DNA from: Paralvinella palmiformis
Taxonomy: Eukaryota; Annelida; Polychaeta; Terebellida; Alvinellidae
NCBI GenBank assembly: GCA_025642065.1
Contig: JAODUP010000147.1
Location: 606,001 to 670,000, forward strand
Direction: 5' to 3'
DNA: 64,000 bases
The stretch's first letter is position 1. Every line of letters starts with the position of its first letter. The position numbers and the translations under genes were made by a program. A model generated the notes under the pieces. The model saw only the letters and a list, made by a program, of their open reading frames with translations. It was not told the origin of the DNA and did no database searches. Below are positions 29,501-44,100 of the stretch, piece by piece.

Positions 29501-32500
29501 ATTAACTGTTTACAGGCACTTGCTGTCTGGTAAGTAGGCCCCAAAATCCACTTGCCCCGACTCAAAGTTCACTTGCCCTGATTTTTTTGCAAATTGTTTG
29601 ATAAATTAACAAATATTTATACGTGTATAGCATATAAGACAAATTTATTTTTTATTGAAGTTCGATCATATGTTATGACCTATGCAAACTGTACATAACA
29701 TGCCATTGTCTGTGTCTACTAGGCCCAGAAATTTTATTTGACAAGATGGAATAAATTATCGAACTCGCTTAGAGCTTTGGTCATCTTTCTTCTATTGCCC
29801 TTTTTGTTTGCATTCTCGCTTGATGGCAGTAGTTTGCACTCTAATATTAGTGGCTATAAAGCTAAACCATCCTAAGCCTAATTGCCTATGCCCTATCTTG
29901 CTGTCACTGAGCCACTACATGAAGTGAGTAGTCCTGTGGCATGCAGCGCTTTTTTAAAGCCACCACCCCAAGACAACAGTGCCACAATGTTGCCTAACCT
30001 CGCTCCATGATTTGGCTGTTAAATATAACACTAGTATAGTAGTTAGGTAGCAGTGCTCATTCCTAAACGATAGACCAGATTAACTAAGTCACGGCTGGGA
30101 CTAAGGTGATGCAGAATCTGACAGGCCACCTAACTGAAAAGTAAACAAAGATCGTGCCTTTGAAGCCTGGCAGTCACCGTGGGCTGCGGGATGAGTGTTA
30201 ATTTTATTCCTAAATGATAGAAAATCTGCCACTTGCCTGTGAGGAGTTAGTGAGGGGTTATTTTAACTTGCCTGAACTGAATTTTGACTTGCCCCTGGCA
30301 AGTAGGCAACCATTAATGTAATGGCTTGCCCAAAGTACCCCCACTTTTAGCTTCAACCCTTTGGCACTGCTCCCAATGCTGGAGTCCAACTTCCATTTGT
30401 GCCTACCCAAATATTTTTTTCTGGCAGAAACACTATTTTAAAAGAATAAATGGTTATTACTGAAATACTAATGTTGTTCCTGGTTAGTATTTTACGTTTT
30501 GTTTTGACTTTTGTATATGTTCTAGTGTATGTTTCTTTCTTTTCTGAAGAGTGAAGTAGATTATGAATGTCTGCGTTATTCCAAGCCAGATATGAATGGT
30601 TTACATTTTACTGAGGGTCTCCTGTATGCTAGTAAGCTTGAGGAAACACTATCAGAGGGTGACCGATATCAACCTTCAGTAGAAGGTATTTGTTTTGTCT
30701 TCGTATTTTGATATGTGCTAATGTTTTGACAGGAAATGTTTCTTTGACGTTTAGAAAACAAATTGTTTAATAATCCAGAAAAATTTAAATTAACACCTAT
30801 TTCTATCTATGACAAATTTTTTGTTAAGTGTGTGTGTGTGTGTGTGTGTGTGTGCTTACACACATACAAATAATACAAAATACTTAACTGGTAACTAAGC
30901 ACATGATTCATTTATATTTAATAGTATTACACCAGCTGGCTAATGACTCCCTTGCTGTTGATTCCACACTTGGCTTGTCATATCTGCTTGCTCTACCAGA
31001 CGTACGTATGTTAAATCCAGAAAACACTTTCACATCTTCCATCTCAGAAGAAGATATGTTAATCTGTCAAATACAGTTCAGGTGTAGAAGTTTTAATCCC
31101 GTTCGGATTTAGTGGATTATTTTTCTGAAATATCTGAAATTCGTTTTATGTGACCTTCATTTCTTTCTTCGATAAATGTTTCACGTGTAAACATTTCCCA
31201 GGCCACAGATGCCGAGAAGACATTGGACAGACACACAGCATCAGCTATCTCGCTACAGCTGGCGGGCTATTATTATGCCGTCCAGATTTATTCCCAGCTC
31301 GAGCCGACACCGCCATCTCACATCAGTCCTTTGTATCACTATGCCCCCATGGAACTAGTCCAAAAGATGCTCAGTCACACGAAGTGGGTGGAGCGAGATA
31401 AGTCTGCAACATGGAGTGATGAGTTGAAGACTCTCATACACAGACTGCGTCATTATAATGAACTGTTGGTAGATTATAATCAGGCAGAGGCCCTTAGACA
31501 GCTGGACCGAGGTCAGTCCGGATGGTCATAATATTATTCATTCGCTTTATTCGGTTGTTATGCTTGCTACGGTTACACGTTATGAGTAATGATGTCTTTT
31601 GATCAACATTTCAGGCATTGATATAGGTAGATTTACAGTGGATCCTGAATATAAAAAAGAAACCATCTTGGGATTGTCTATGTAAGCTGCCACGCTGTAT
31701 TAGTGTAGTCATATATGAAGACTCTTGCATTTATTGACAATTATCTACATTAAGCTGACTTGTTCGGTTTAAATTTTTATTTAGGATGAATAGGACATTG
31801 CATTTTAGAAACCCTATATCGCATTATCGAGTTTTGTGTGGTCATAATCAAATGATGACACGAGCTCTATCTATTCTGAAATGCAGCAACTTTATGAAAG
31901 AATACCTAGTAAGCTATCAGTCTCCATATGTAGAAATATAGTCTATGTCTGCTCTGTTCACGTAAATCCTTTTCATTGTCGTCTGTCTAGGACTGCTGAT
32001 CATCACATGTATGAGGTATCAGTTGCATTAGCAAAGAGATACAATATTCCTCTGTGGGATGTTTACATGGCACACTTGGAGTATCTGTTTGATTGTGGGT
32101 ATGTACAATGCATTATTTCTCTTCTGTATATGGAAATATAATTGATCTGTGGAAATAAGCCAGGTCGTGTAATTTTGGTGGTTAATTTCATACTTTATTT
32201 CCCTATATTTTGATAATATCCCATGTTTTTATATATTCCTTTTGTGTAAAAAAGCCAGTTTTAAATTGCTAAAATATTCCAAAACTGCCCTCTGATTTTT
32301 TCACAATATAAAAAATCCTTACCTTGTAAAAATTGATGTGAATTCATTAGGCCATTGTTTTTTTAATACTTATTTCACAAACTCGCCGATCACAGCTGAA
32401 ACCCGCTGCTGGGAAATAAATTGGACTTTTATTCTTTTTAGTATTATTTTGCCCTGAACACCGGAAGTGCAGCCTAATACAAGATTAGGCTGCATTAGGT

Positions 32501-33993
32501 CAGTTCCCCTTCAAAATTATTTCAGTTATTTCTACAGTAAATTGGTCTTCAAGCCTAAAAATTGTGTAAATTTAAACTAATTATAAGTCCCCCTCACCGA
32601 GAAACACATAAATAGTTCAAACTTTGCCGAGATGTACTTAAAATTGCAGTAAAAAAATATCACCTTGATAAGTCTGGCACCGATATAATAATTGTGTACA
32701 GTGACATGTCTATTGTTTACTTTTGCTGATGATTCATGATCAAAAGAAAATGATAAGTCTCCAAAAAGCTAAACTACTGGAGAGATTGTGAATTCCCAAC
32801 TAAAGGAAGAATATGTTATAGAAAACATTGTCGTTGGCCAGACAATTGTCCAGGAAGACATGCTGGTGGATATCATTGTCAATCATATCAATGTAAAAAT
32901 AAAATATAAAACCAGAGTAATCCAGAATATGTGTCGTGGGGCATTTGTAAATGGTTGGGTACCGAATCTTGCAAATCTTTCAGAAACTAGAACTTTGTGT
33001 CAATTTGTTTCAACCAACCCTATATTTTTGTCCCAACTGACCCTAATTTTTGGAAGGAACATTTCCTGTAAAACCAGTATTAAAAAAACAGTGGCCTAAT
33101 GTTCTGATGTAAGCTTGTGCATACATGTTACTTGTGCACATAATTTAATATTAAAGTAATTAAAGACATCAGTAATAAACACATCAGACATGGGGTCAGT
33201 TCCAATTCTATTTGATTCCATTTGATCAATTCCAATTCCACATAAAATTTATCAATTCCAAATTTATCAATTACATTTTTTTCCTATTCTTTTTTACCTA
33301 CTCCTTTCTACCATGAGTATCTACTCCGAATACCTAATTGGAATACCTACTACTGTTGGCCACAGATCTATAGCACCTGGGTTCAAACCCCGGCCTAGCT
33401 ATGTCTGAAGGGTGTTTCATCTTTCAATTCCCCTCATTACATTTGGAGATCGCTCAGCCCATTTAGCCTAACTTATGCACAAAAGTGGCCATAAAACAGC
33501 AAAATTTTATACACCTACTTTGTGCCCACATACACAGGAGGAGATGGTAGATTTAAGCATGAAGCAGGATCTTTCTCACATGAACTATTAAATGTTACTT
33601 CTGCACTTGTTACTTCTGCACTGAATCAGTTGTAGTGTTCAAATTTAAGGTGTGATGCCCAAAGAATACGTAAGTTCAGTTTTATTGTTTCATTCCCAGC
33701 TTGTGGCATTCAAAGTTAAAATTTAAAAAAAAAACAGAACCATTTGGATCACCCCACCTAACAAATAACAAAAAGAAATCAACGAATCAATTTATTGTTA
33801 AATGGTGGTTAATTATAGTTGAGCAATGTAAATTTATTAATTGATTTTCAGCAGAACACTTCCATGAATGAACACAGAATGTTAGCAGTTAGGCAGATGC
33901 TATGATATAATGTCAGAATTATCGTTAACTGTGGAACATTGTTTGTGTGTGTGTTTGTGTGTGTGTGTTTGTGTGTGTGTGGTTAACTTTGGG

Positions 33994-34035
<42 letters not shown>

Positions 34036-34586
34036 CAAGCTGTTCTGTCTTGGATAGATTTAGGGAGTCAATGTTATATGTAGAATCTGATTCATTCCAC
34101 AATTTTTCATTCATCAGCTTAAAAAAAAACCTAAGGGTGAAGGGTGTTTCATCTTTCATTCCACATTCTTAAAAGTGGTCACAAAACAAGAACAATTAAC
34201 CAATTATCACCTCTTAATGTTAAGGTATCTATTGTATTTGACCAAACCATCTCAGCTTGCCAACGGAACAGATCCAGGTCAGAGTGACCGAACTAGACTT
34301 GTTGAAGACGCTTCAGGCGGACGAGGAGAAGTTCTCTGACAGGATGAGTCGGTATGTTTATCCAGGTATTGAAGGCACAGATCATGACAGACTGAACCTG
34401 TACTACAGCATGCTGGACAACTGTACCACAGATGGACTAATCACACCAAGTACACATGTTAGATTGCTCAAGAACATCAAACGTGCTGCTCCAGGTAAAA
34501 AGTGAACCTATTAGGATTTAGCTGTAGAGAGAGAAACAGAAAATCCTGATGATATTTGCTGTTAGCTGTTTTATCCATATCATTCA

Positions 34587-34622
<36 letters not shown>

Positions 34623-35070
34623 TACTACTAGGACCTAAGCTAATAATTCTATTCAGTTGATATTATTATTGTTTATTATACAATTGTTTGTATACAATTT
34701 TTTAGGATTAGATTACAAACATTTAACGGAAGGCAAACATGATCCTCTCGAAGTCTTAAAGCCTGTTCTGACAGCAGATAATATCAATGTCCTGGTCAAG
34801 GTGGCTGCTAAACTCCCAGACAAGGTGTGTGTTAATATAGGAACAGATTTGCTTAAATCAATTTAGACGATGTAGGATTTCCATATGAACATGTCAGTAA
34901 TATAACCTAATGTTGTATATCATTTGTGACAGATAAATATAATATTGAAGAATCCTTCTGCTAATGAACTGTATTTGTGTAAAAATTACCAGACTACTTG
35001 TAATGGGTTTGTTTTTTTCACTGAGAAAACCACTTCTGCTTGATTACTGTTCAGTTCTTTATGGTGTGAT

Positions 35071-35120
<50 letters not shown>

Positions 35121-38100
35121 ATCCAGGCATGGAACCATTACATGACCAAGGTAATCAATTATGATTAAAATTACTTCAGAATTCAGTGATTATGATTACG
35201 ATTACCGGTACATTAATACTTAATGTAATTGATGAACATTGTGATTACATTTAAAGTAATCATGATTACAATAATTAATACAGTATATATTAAACAAACG
35301 TGAATGTGATACTTTTTTCACTACTTGAATAATAGAAAGATATAACTTACTATATATAAAAAAAGGACATTTAAAAAAATCGATTTGATTGATCTGTGTG
35401 ATGTGTATAAAGACATGAAATTCAAAATGATTATAAAAGTACAATTTTAATTTGAATGGACATGAGTTGTTCAAAAACATGACCTAGACGGCAGTGATGG
35501 GGGTAGATTATTTCCCCTTTGGTACTGAAAAGTCCCTCAGCTGCTGGAGATGATGATGGGATACCAAGGTATTTCGTGGCAAGTTTTCCCAGGGTGGGTG
35601 TGAGCTAAGTCAGTTAGTGGTAAAAGACTAAAATATGTGACATTGAATTCATTCCCCATTGCCTATATCATTGATTGCAATCACATAATACAACCAGATG
35701 GTTTAACCAATGTATCCACTGCCGAGAGAAATACAATGCATCATAGCACCCAACAGAGAAGCCTGCTAATTAAACCACCAACTTTCTAGCTGTAATTGCC
35801 ACCATATGAACCAGTGGCTGGCTGGCTGGTTGCCTTTACAACAAGATCACAGCTGGACATACTTATGATATAGACAAACACCCCATATTCACAAGCGCAC
35901 TAATGTACTAGTACACAATATTTGGGAAATAGATGTTTAGCAACAAGACACATCATGTCAGGTAAGTTCTACGTAATATATAGGCTGATTATTATAAGTA
36001 CAGGAAATACAGTTTATAAACTCACTCCAGGCTGGGATGCGGCTGGAACCAAATAATATTGCTTTCTCACGGCTGCAATAATATAGATGTTTTGGCATGA
36101 TATAACATGGCAAATAATAAAAAATACCTTAGCGTGTTATTGTTGATCATGTGACCAGTATGTTGACATGATTGATTGTCAACTGCTATACTACAACATG
36201 TAACCTGTTTGCTGTTTTCAGTTCAGTTCTGCAAGAGATAATAATTGTAATAACATGATTTTGTCGGGCATAATCATTCATGACCATTATCGTCCCTCGG
36301 CTCGCCTTGGGCTGATAATGGCCATGTCGGGCTGCTAATCATTGATGTTGGGCTGCTAAAAAAGTATAACGCCCTCCAAAATCATTGCTACATTCCATAG
36401 GTCTGGAAATGGCGAGTACAGTTATTTGAGACCGTGTATGGATTACAATCGATTACCAATTACAATTACCCCATGCCTGCATTCATCCAGCTTAAAGTCT
36501 ATATATATATTAGATCTGCACATATACTTATAGAATCAGAGCAGTTTATGGCCAATAATGATTGTGTTAGTTAGCTACACATAAATCATAACTTTGAATA
36601 TAGTCACTGACCAGCTATGTGTAATTATAGATCAATTATGTGTGATGTACATTTACTTTGATGTCAAGTTAGTGTATCCTATGACCTGTATATATGTCTA
36701 CTGTGTTTATTTTTCAGCATGGTAGCTATCTGCAGCCAAGCCTAGTTTACTGTGGTTGGGCCATACAGAGCTTCTGGAAGGCTAAGCACAAACCAGGCAA
36801 AGAGAAGGTATGGTATATAAGAATAGAATGCAGTATCTGTTTAATTAATAGATTTGTGTACAGGTACATCCTGTATAAATCAGATATTTATTTTTCCAAC
36901 AGTCTCGTTATTGAAATCAAGATGTCTGAATTATACAAGCTGTGGCTGTACATTAATTTATTCCAATAATATGATATTCTGACCAGAGTAACTCAAACTT
37001 TTTGTTTAAGACTTTGTTTAGAAACTGTTTACTATATATGCTCATGTATACTTTGACCTGGTATATATGATGTACTATATTAATGGCCATTCTAAAGGGA
37101 GTTACATAAAACCCATGTATAAGTCGAATAACAAACCATCTTTTATCATGGAAAAATTGTCAGCAAAAAGTACCTGCTCTTTTTGTTCATATTGTAGTGT
37201 TAACAACATTATGCCAAAAGAATTCTGGATAAAATGCCTATCAAATTGATTCAAATATAATTGCTACGATATAACTATCTGTTTCGATATGTACCTGTGG
37301 TGATTAGTACAGGTGACATAATTTTGGAGTATTATTTGATCAGCTAATTGGTTTAGGAATTTACAACTACTCTTGCCTTATGACGATTGATAGTTTTTTT
37401 ACACCTGATTTATCCAACTCAAAGATATGGTCATGTGACATGCATGTTAGTATACTCTTTACCAGCTCATGGTGAGTTTACTTGTGAATTGGTCACAGTG
37501 ATTGCTGTTATATATGAAATCTGACATGTGATATAATATTACCCGTGGTTAGGTTCTATGATATGGGATATGTTACTGTGTCAACAGCCATTAGGGTTCA
37601 TTCATTCCATTATCACCCATGATAATTTGCACTGTTCATCAATGAATTCCATCGAATATTTTTGCCTTTGGATGCGACTCGTGTATAGGATGATATATCC
37701 TTGTCTCTAGTAGATTTTAGTATTATTTCCTGGATTTATGCTTGGGTATAGATGTTAGTTCTCTTCAACAGCTTTTGTGAACTGATATATTCTCACCTTA
37801 CTTCTGGGTGTAAGTTCATCTCCAGCCTAAGTATCAGTAAAGGATATTTCATCTTTCATTGTCATCTGTTATTCGTATCTGGCCTAACTTGGATTTGTAG
37901 TCAGCCCAGTTGTATACAATATTGTAATCTTTGTTTTGGCTAGTACAGTTATACCTTTGGTGATACATAATATGGGCAGCTTTTGTTGGAATGTATATGT
38001 AGGATATATTTTGTGATAATATGTTATTGTTTGTGCTATATACTTCTGTAAACGCTGATATATTGCAGTAATATGAGTCTATTATAAAGCTACATAATGA

Positions 38101-41100
38101 TGATGATGATGATTATCATGATAATGATGACAATAATAATAATAATAATAAAATAATGATAATAATGATGATAAAGCTGACGTGGTGATAATGATCATGG
38201 TGGACACTGATAATTATATTTACATCTGAATGACAGTTAGTGTTAATATTTAATGTGCTAATTTCAGGTTTCTAATAAGTATACCCAAAGCTCAATATGA
38301 TCATAGCGGGATCATTTCTCAGTTTTTAATAAATACAATAAATACAGTTAGAATTTACAAAGGTTTATTCCCAAAGTGATAGCTGTACTAACTTAATAAT
38401 AATAGCACCAGTCAGTATTAAACATTGGAGTGTGGATGCTATAATAAGATGAAAGAAAAAATAAAAACATGCCATTTATTATAATCATCATATTTACATC
38501 CATAAAGTAGGATGCTTATAGAATTCCCTGTATTATACAACAGTAATACATTTCATAGTGAAATAACACAATCTCTTAATACAAATAGGTATATAAAGTT
38601 ATAAGATGAATTATTTTATATAAATACAGTGTTAGCATTGAAAATATAAGGTATGTATAGTTAATTTCTTGAGAAAGATGACAGAGTTTTCTTGTCAGAA
38701 ATAATAATGAAAGATAAAAATGGCCTTCTATTGTCTACATCTCTTTATGACATCATGATTAAACAATATGAATAGATCTAATTTATTCTATAATTCCCAA
38801 TGATGTGTGTGTGTGTGTGTGTGTAATCCATATTTAATTCTTTCTTGGTTAAAGCCTAAACAATGAATGTTTGATGCTCACCCTGTATGTATATTTTGGA
38901 TGAATGATTGGATTTGGAATTGTTGTTAAAACTGAAGGTTTTTGTTCTTGACCCATCCTTGATTGCTACTGACTTTTGTTGTATTCACTGGTTCACATAA
39001 ATTATTACCTGACCTAGCAAGATGGATTAATGTGGATTATATGCCTTAACCAATCTTCACTAGAAACAGTATGCTCCCCAAATGGGTCAAAGAGTAAAGA
39101 TCCTGTATGCAAAGTGTAAACACTTATGCTTTACCTTTAAATTGACTGTCACCAGAATGATGCAGCATCTCCAGCAATATGTCATAATGACCATGGATTA
39201 TTTATCTTTAATTCGTCTTGGATCATATATGATATTTTGTCACATTTAGATGACTACGCTGTGATTGGTTTATAGTCTGAAGTCAGAATTGCCATGAAAA
39301 AAGAACGTGTATGTTCTAGCTTTAGCGATGGTCTTAACTTGTTCATATTTATCTCTAAAACCAGTCCCATCATCAACTCATCAAGAATTAATTGAAATAT
39401 ATCACTGTCCAGCTGCCAGTTGTAGATGTCTATTCCATAATAATTATTAACCATCAGATCAAGTTCTCAGGACTGAATCGGCTAATTATTATTAGTTTCT
39501 TATTTCGAAATTAGATAGAGTACAAACATGATTTACAATGAATTGACAGAGAGATCTGTCTATTGTTCATATGCCATTAGGGCTATGTTCATATGTCAAA
39601 TATTATTATTATTATTATAATACAACATTTATATGCTAAGGTAATGTACATAAACATGAAAATAAACATTCTATTAACGTTCTAAGTATCATTATCAATA
39701 AAAGAATGCTCATGAAAGTTATGCAAGCCTCTAAAGTGAAATTAGATCCTTAGATTGCTATAGACATCAAGCTTACACAATAATATGTTTTACTAATGGA
39801 ATGCAACACACATGTAAGCACAGTAGCGAGGTGAGGCATTTGAACTGAAAATAGCACTATTTCTAATGTAGCACTTCACCACACCGAGCCATCCCCAAAC
39901 CACAGTCATAATGTATCCATTTATCGTGTTACAGGTGGAGTGGATACACCATTATGAATCGTGCAGTGAACATTTACAAAAACTTCTACCAGAAGACGTC
40001 ATCAGGTTCCTTGATGCCATCACATTTGTTCCAGCTGCCACAGAAGAGGTAACGTTATGTCAGTGATCCATTCTTCATTGTGGCTGTCATAGTCTTCGAC
40101 TGACATCTGTAATATTGAGAACTTCATCTTGGTTTTTATTTATTTGTAAATATTTATTTATTTAGTTTATTTTAGAACCATTGAGTGAACTACAGGGTGA
40201 TCTACTTTCACAGACAAACTTTGTAAAGTGTGTGCGTGTGTGTGTGTGATTTGATTTTTTTTTAAATCAAGTTTATGTCAGATAGAGACTAACATCATTG
40301 TGTAGTGTAATAGTATAACATAATTGTATATCAAAGTGTATCTAGCCTTACTAAAGTATGGATATGTTACAAGTTGGTATAATAAATATATTTTGGACTG
40401 ATTACTTTGATGGTTGTCAGGTATAAAGCTAATTCATCTTTGTTTTCATATTGATCCCCTATTTATCATAATATTCCAACACAAAAATCACTAATATTGT
40501 TACCAAGTGAAAAAGTACATCTACAATGTGTCTGTGTGTGTGTGTGTGTTTGTGTGTGTGTGATTTCTTTATATTTCATATATCTTTCTTCTGTCTAGTC
40601 GAACTCATTGCAATTTTCCTTATTTATGTATGTTTCAATAATTCCTAGGTATTTAAATCTTGTCTCTCATTCAAGAGAACTCAGACACAGATAAGCTATG
40701 GTGGTTTGTATGATGCAAATTACTAAAAACATATTTGTATTGTGGCTGTCAAAAAGCCAAATAGGTTTGCTTCAGTTACACTGTTTTATGTATGTGTGTG
40801 TGTGTGTGTGTGTGTGTGAGTGAGTGTGGTCGCTTCATTGGTGCAGTTGGTAGTGGACTGCAGTACAGACTTTCAGGTCATCGGGTCTAATCCCATTATA
40901 ACCTGAAGCATTTCACTCTTCAGTATAAAGCATTAGCAGGATGATGATCTTGCTTCACTAAAGAACTGACCAGATATGACTCGTCCTGAGGCTAACAAAG
41001 CATACTCTCACTCTAGATTCACACGACTGGTTTTGTTTTGTTTATATCAGTAACGCAATGTCTGCAAAATTTGCCCTTTTCACTGTTACAGCTGGCTACG

Positions 41101-44100
41101 GATTGCAGAAGACAGATTGTGAGACGTGCTCTGAAATACAGTAGGCAGCAGCTGGCTGGAGCCAAAAAGAAACCAGATAGCAACCAGTAAGCAGGGTCCT
41201 TTTTTAACTGTATTGTCCTTCTGGTAGTTAATCTCAAAAGCATAAATTCAACAAAACGCAATACTTATGTCGCCAACTCTCTTTATTGATATATGCAAAT
41301 ATAAATTGTGTAATATTGTACAATGTCTTAATTGACAAATTATTTAACAAACATACATTATGTAATCGTACACACTTTGTATTCATGACACATTTTGTTT
41401 ACAACATTTCTACCATATTATAAAGAGAGTAACTAACATACACCAACTACAAGAAATGAGATACATGTACCAGTTAATCATCATAATGCTAAAATTTGTG
41501 GTGGGAGGGATGGAAAATTTAGTCCACCTTAACCTGCCATATGGTGGTATTGCTCTACTGGAGCCAACTGATCTAGAGCTTTGGTAAATTATAATGACAC
41601 AAGATATATATATATACACAGCCCGTGGCACCCCACATGGGAATCTAGCCAATTAACATAATCTGGATACAGTAAGTTCCGCCCACAGTACAGCAACATC
41701 ACCACATAGCAATTGTAATAAACGATTGCTATTTCCGAATTTAGTCCCGTTCAATGTTTAGAATGGGCCTTTTTTATCTGGTTTCTGTATAGAAAAAAAT
41801 ATTCTGGAGAAATGATTAATTCATGAATATTAACTATTACATACATATAAATTTAAAAGAAAGTATATTTCATATTGTTGGGATAAACGGTTAATCATTT
41901 ATAATATTAATAAATATTATTTTAGGGTGAAACAAATTAATTTGTATTCAACCACAATAAAAGAAGACTTTTAAGACATTGTGATTTATTAATTAATATT
42001 TTCTCATATTTTTTCTCCTGAAATTTTCCCACAAGTTAGCTTTAGGAAGAAATAGTGATTTTTGCCTTTATTTAGTACGTATGTGTATGCATGTGAAATT
42101 ATTAGATATTTCATTGTGATTTTAGTCCAGTGAAGAAACACCAACTTTCTTATGTCAGAAGCCTATTCTTTAAACAACTGTATATTGTTTATATGTTGTA
42201 TAGAGGCAGCACTACATGGGATCAGGTAGTACGCCACATGCAGCAGTCATTAGAACATCTCGACAAATTAAACAATCCCGTTGTTGTTAACTTAAGGCAG
42301 TCCGATGACCCTCAGTTACAAGCTTATGCCGTTGAATTTGATCTGTCGAGATCTGAGCACAAAAAGGTCTGTTGCGTCGTTTGTTTGTTCATTAGTTTTT
42401 GTAAGATTGCGATTGTTTGTAATATTTCATTCACAAACGTAACTCTGAATTAATCTAAGTGATTGTTGATAAATCTTGATCATTCCTGTGTCATCTAATG
42501 TCTGATTTCAGTTGGAACAGTTATACATCAAGATGGCCTTGGATGGACAAAGTCCAGATATGATTAATGACTTGAGTTGTACAGGAAAGCCGCCCAGACT
42601 GTCTACTAGAACTGTCTTTACAAAAGCTGTGCAGATGATTATAGATGCAATCGGGTGAGTTGCGGATGTGTTGGTTTAAATTTGATGCATGTTAAAAACT
42701 GTGTGTACATTATTATTAGGTAGTGGTAAATCAATATATATATATATATATATTTATATATGTAAAATGAAACATGAATATGTGTGTGTGTGTGTGTGCA
42801 CACACATGCATGCATGCACACATAAACCTCTTTACTACATGTTTTATAAATTGTGATAGTTTGTGGTCTGGAATTAGCCTTAAAATCACAGCCACAGAAT
42901 ATAATATCTGTGGTATCACATAATGTTTTGTAGTTAACAAAGCAAATAGTATTTGTTTTAATAAGAAAAAGTTAATTATGATATCCATCCACAAAAAGCA
43001 TAAATATCAACTGTCAGCATCATGCATGACTAGTATCACATTATTACTTCAGCTGCTGTTGTGTTTGTTTGTTTTTTTAAGGGGGGGGGGGTTAAATATT
43101 GTTCAGCATCTTAATGGGTATTTACGTTTTGTAGCTTGTATCATAGTTGTCAAGATGTTTCAACCACCCAGAAAACTTGCTCCTTTAGAACTTAACCTAT
43201 CGGCTAAAGTTTGCTTAGTAAAAGTCATATATCAAAACTATTTGGAACATCTGTGAGATAAAAATTGCTTTGGAGAAACTGAACATAAAGCAATGTTATT
43301 TTGCATTATTTTTGTTGAATAGAATTGTTGAATATATCATTCAGGTTCCTATAGATGCTGTCATATCCACACACAACACCATATTAACACTTGGCCATGC
43401 ATATCATTTACTGCCAGATGGTGGTATACATGAATCGAGCAAACAGACAATTTGTCTGAATAAGAGCTTTTTAGTGAAAATGTCAGGTATTTCATGATAA
43501 ATCAGATTTTAGTCATAAATATTCCTTCAACTTTTCCAATTAAAACAAGAAGCATGATGGATGGATGTAGCATGTGTAGAGGAAGTTGCCATTGAGTGGG
43601 TCATTTGATCTCTTTATGGCTTTACCTGTTCTTCAGTCAGCATTCTCACACCTTTGCCTTATGGTGTATTTATATAATGTATGATACATAAAACACACAC
43701 TGAGGATGGTGTACATATGATATAATGACCACATTTGTTTGTCTTGTGGGATATTGTCAGATTATTGGCACCAATGTTCCTTTCTATATTCACTGATCAT
43801 GTCCTTGTTTTTTTTATATGACCATCTTCGTATGAATATTAATAATGCTTTTGTATATCAGATATATGTAAACAGCAATGATTTCTAGTTGAACTACTTC
43901 ACATATTTAACTTATACCTTGTAATTCTATTCCTTCAGTTAGTGTGTATAACCTCCCTTAATCATCACCTTTAATCAATCGCCTGACAGTAGCCTCTCGC
44001 AAACAACCTAACAGCTCATCCCATGTACATGTTATTTGATTACATTTGATTTGGTCACATTATTTCATGATCCGCTTCTTATTTAATCAAGGGCTCCTCT

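Noticed and set aside
30925..31110. Longer version of exon 40
   Set aside because: The open frame past 31001 spoils the alignment and the phase into exon 41.
32788..33099. 103-codon frame inside TIR element 3
   Set aside because: No transposase-like motif and lacks counterparts in the 51.6-kb copy; likely chance.
42130..42203. 5' extension of exon 49
   Set aside because: Open by chance; VKKHQLSYVRSLFF has no NBAS counterpart, and the tatag acceptor at 42203 fits the phase.
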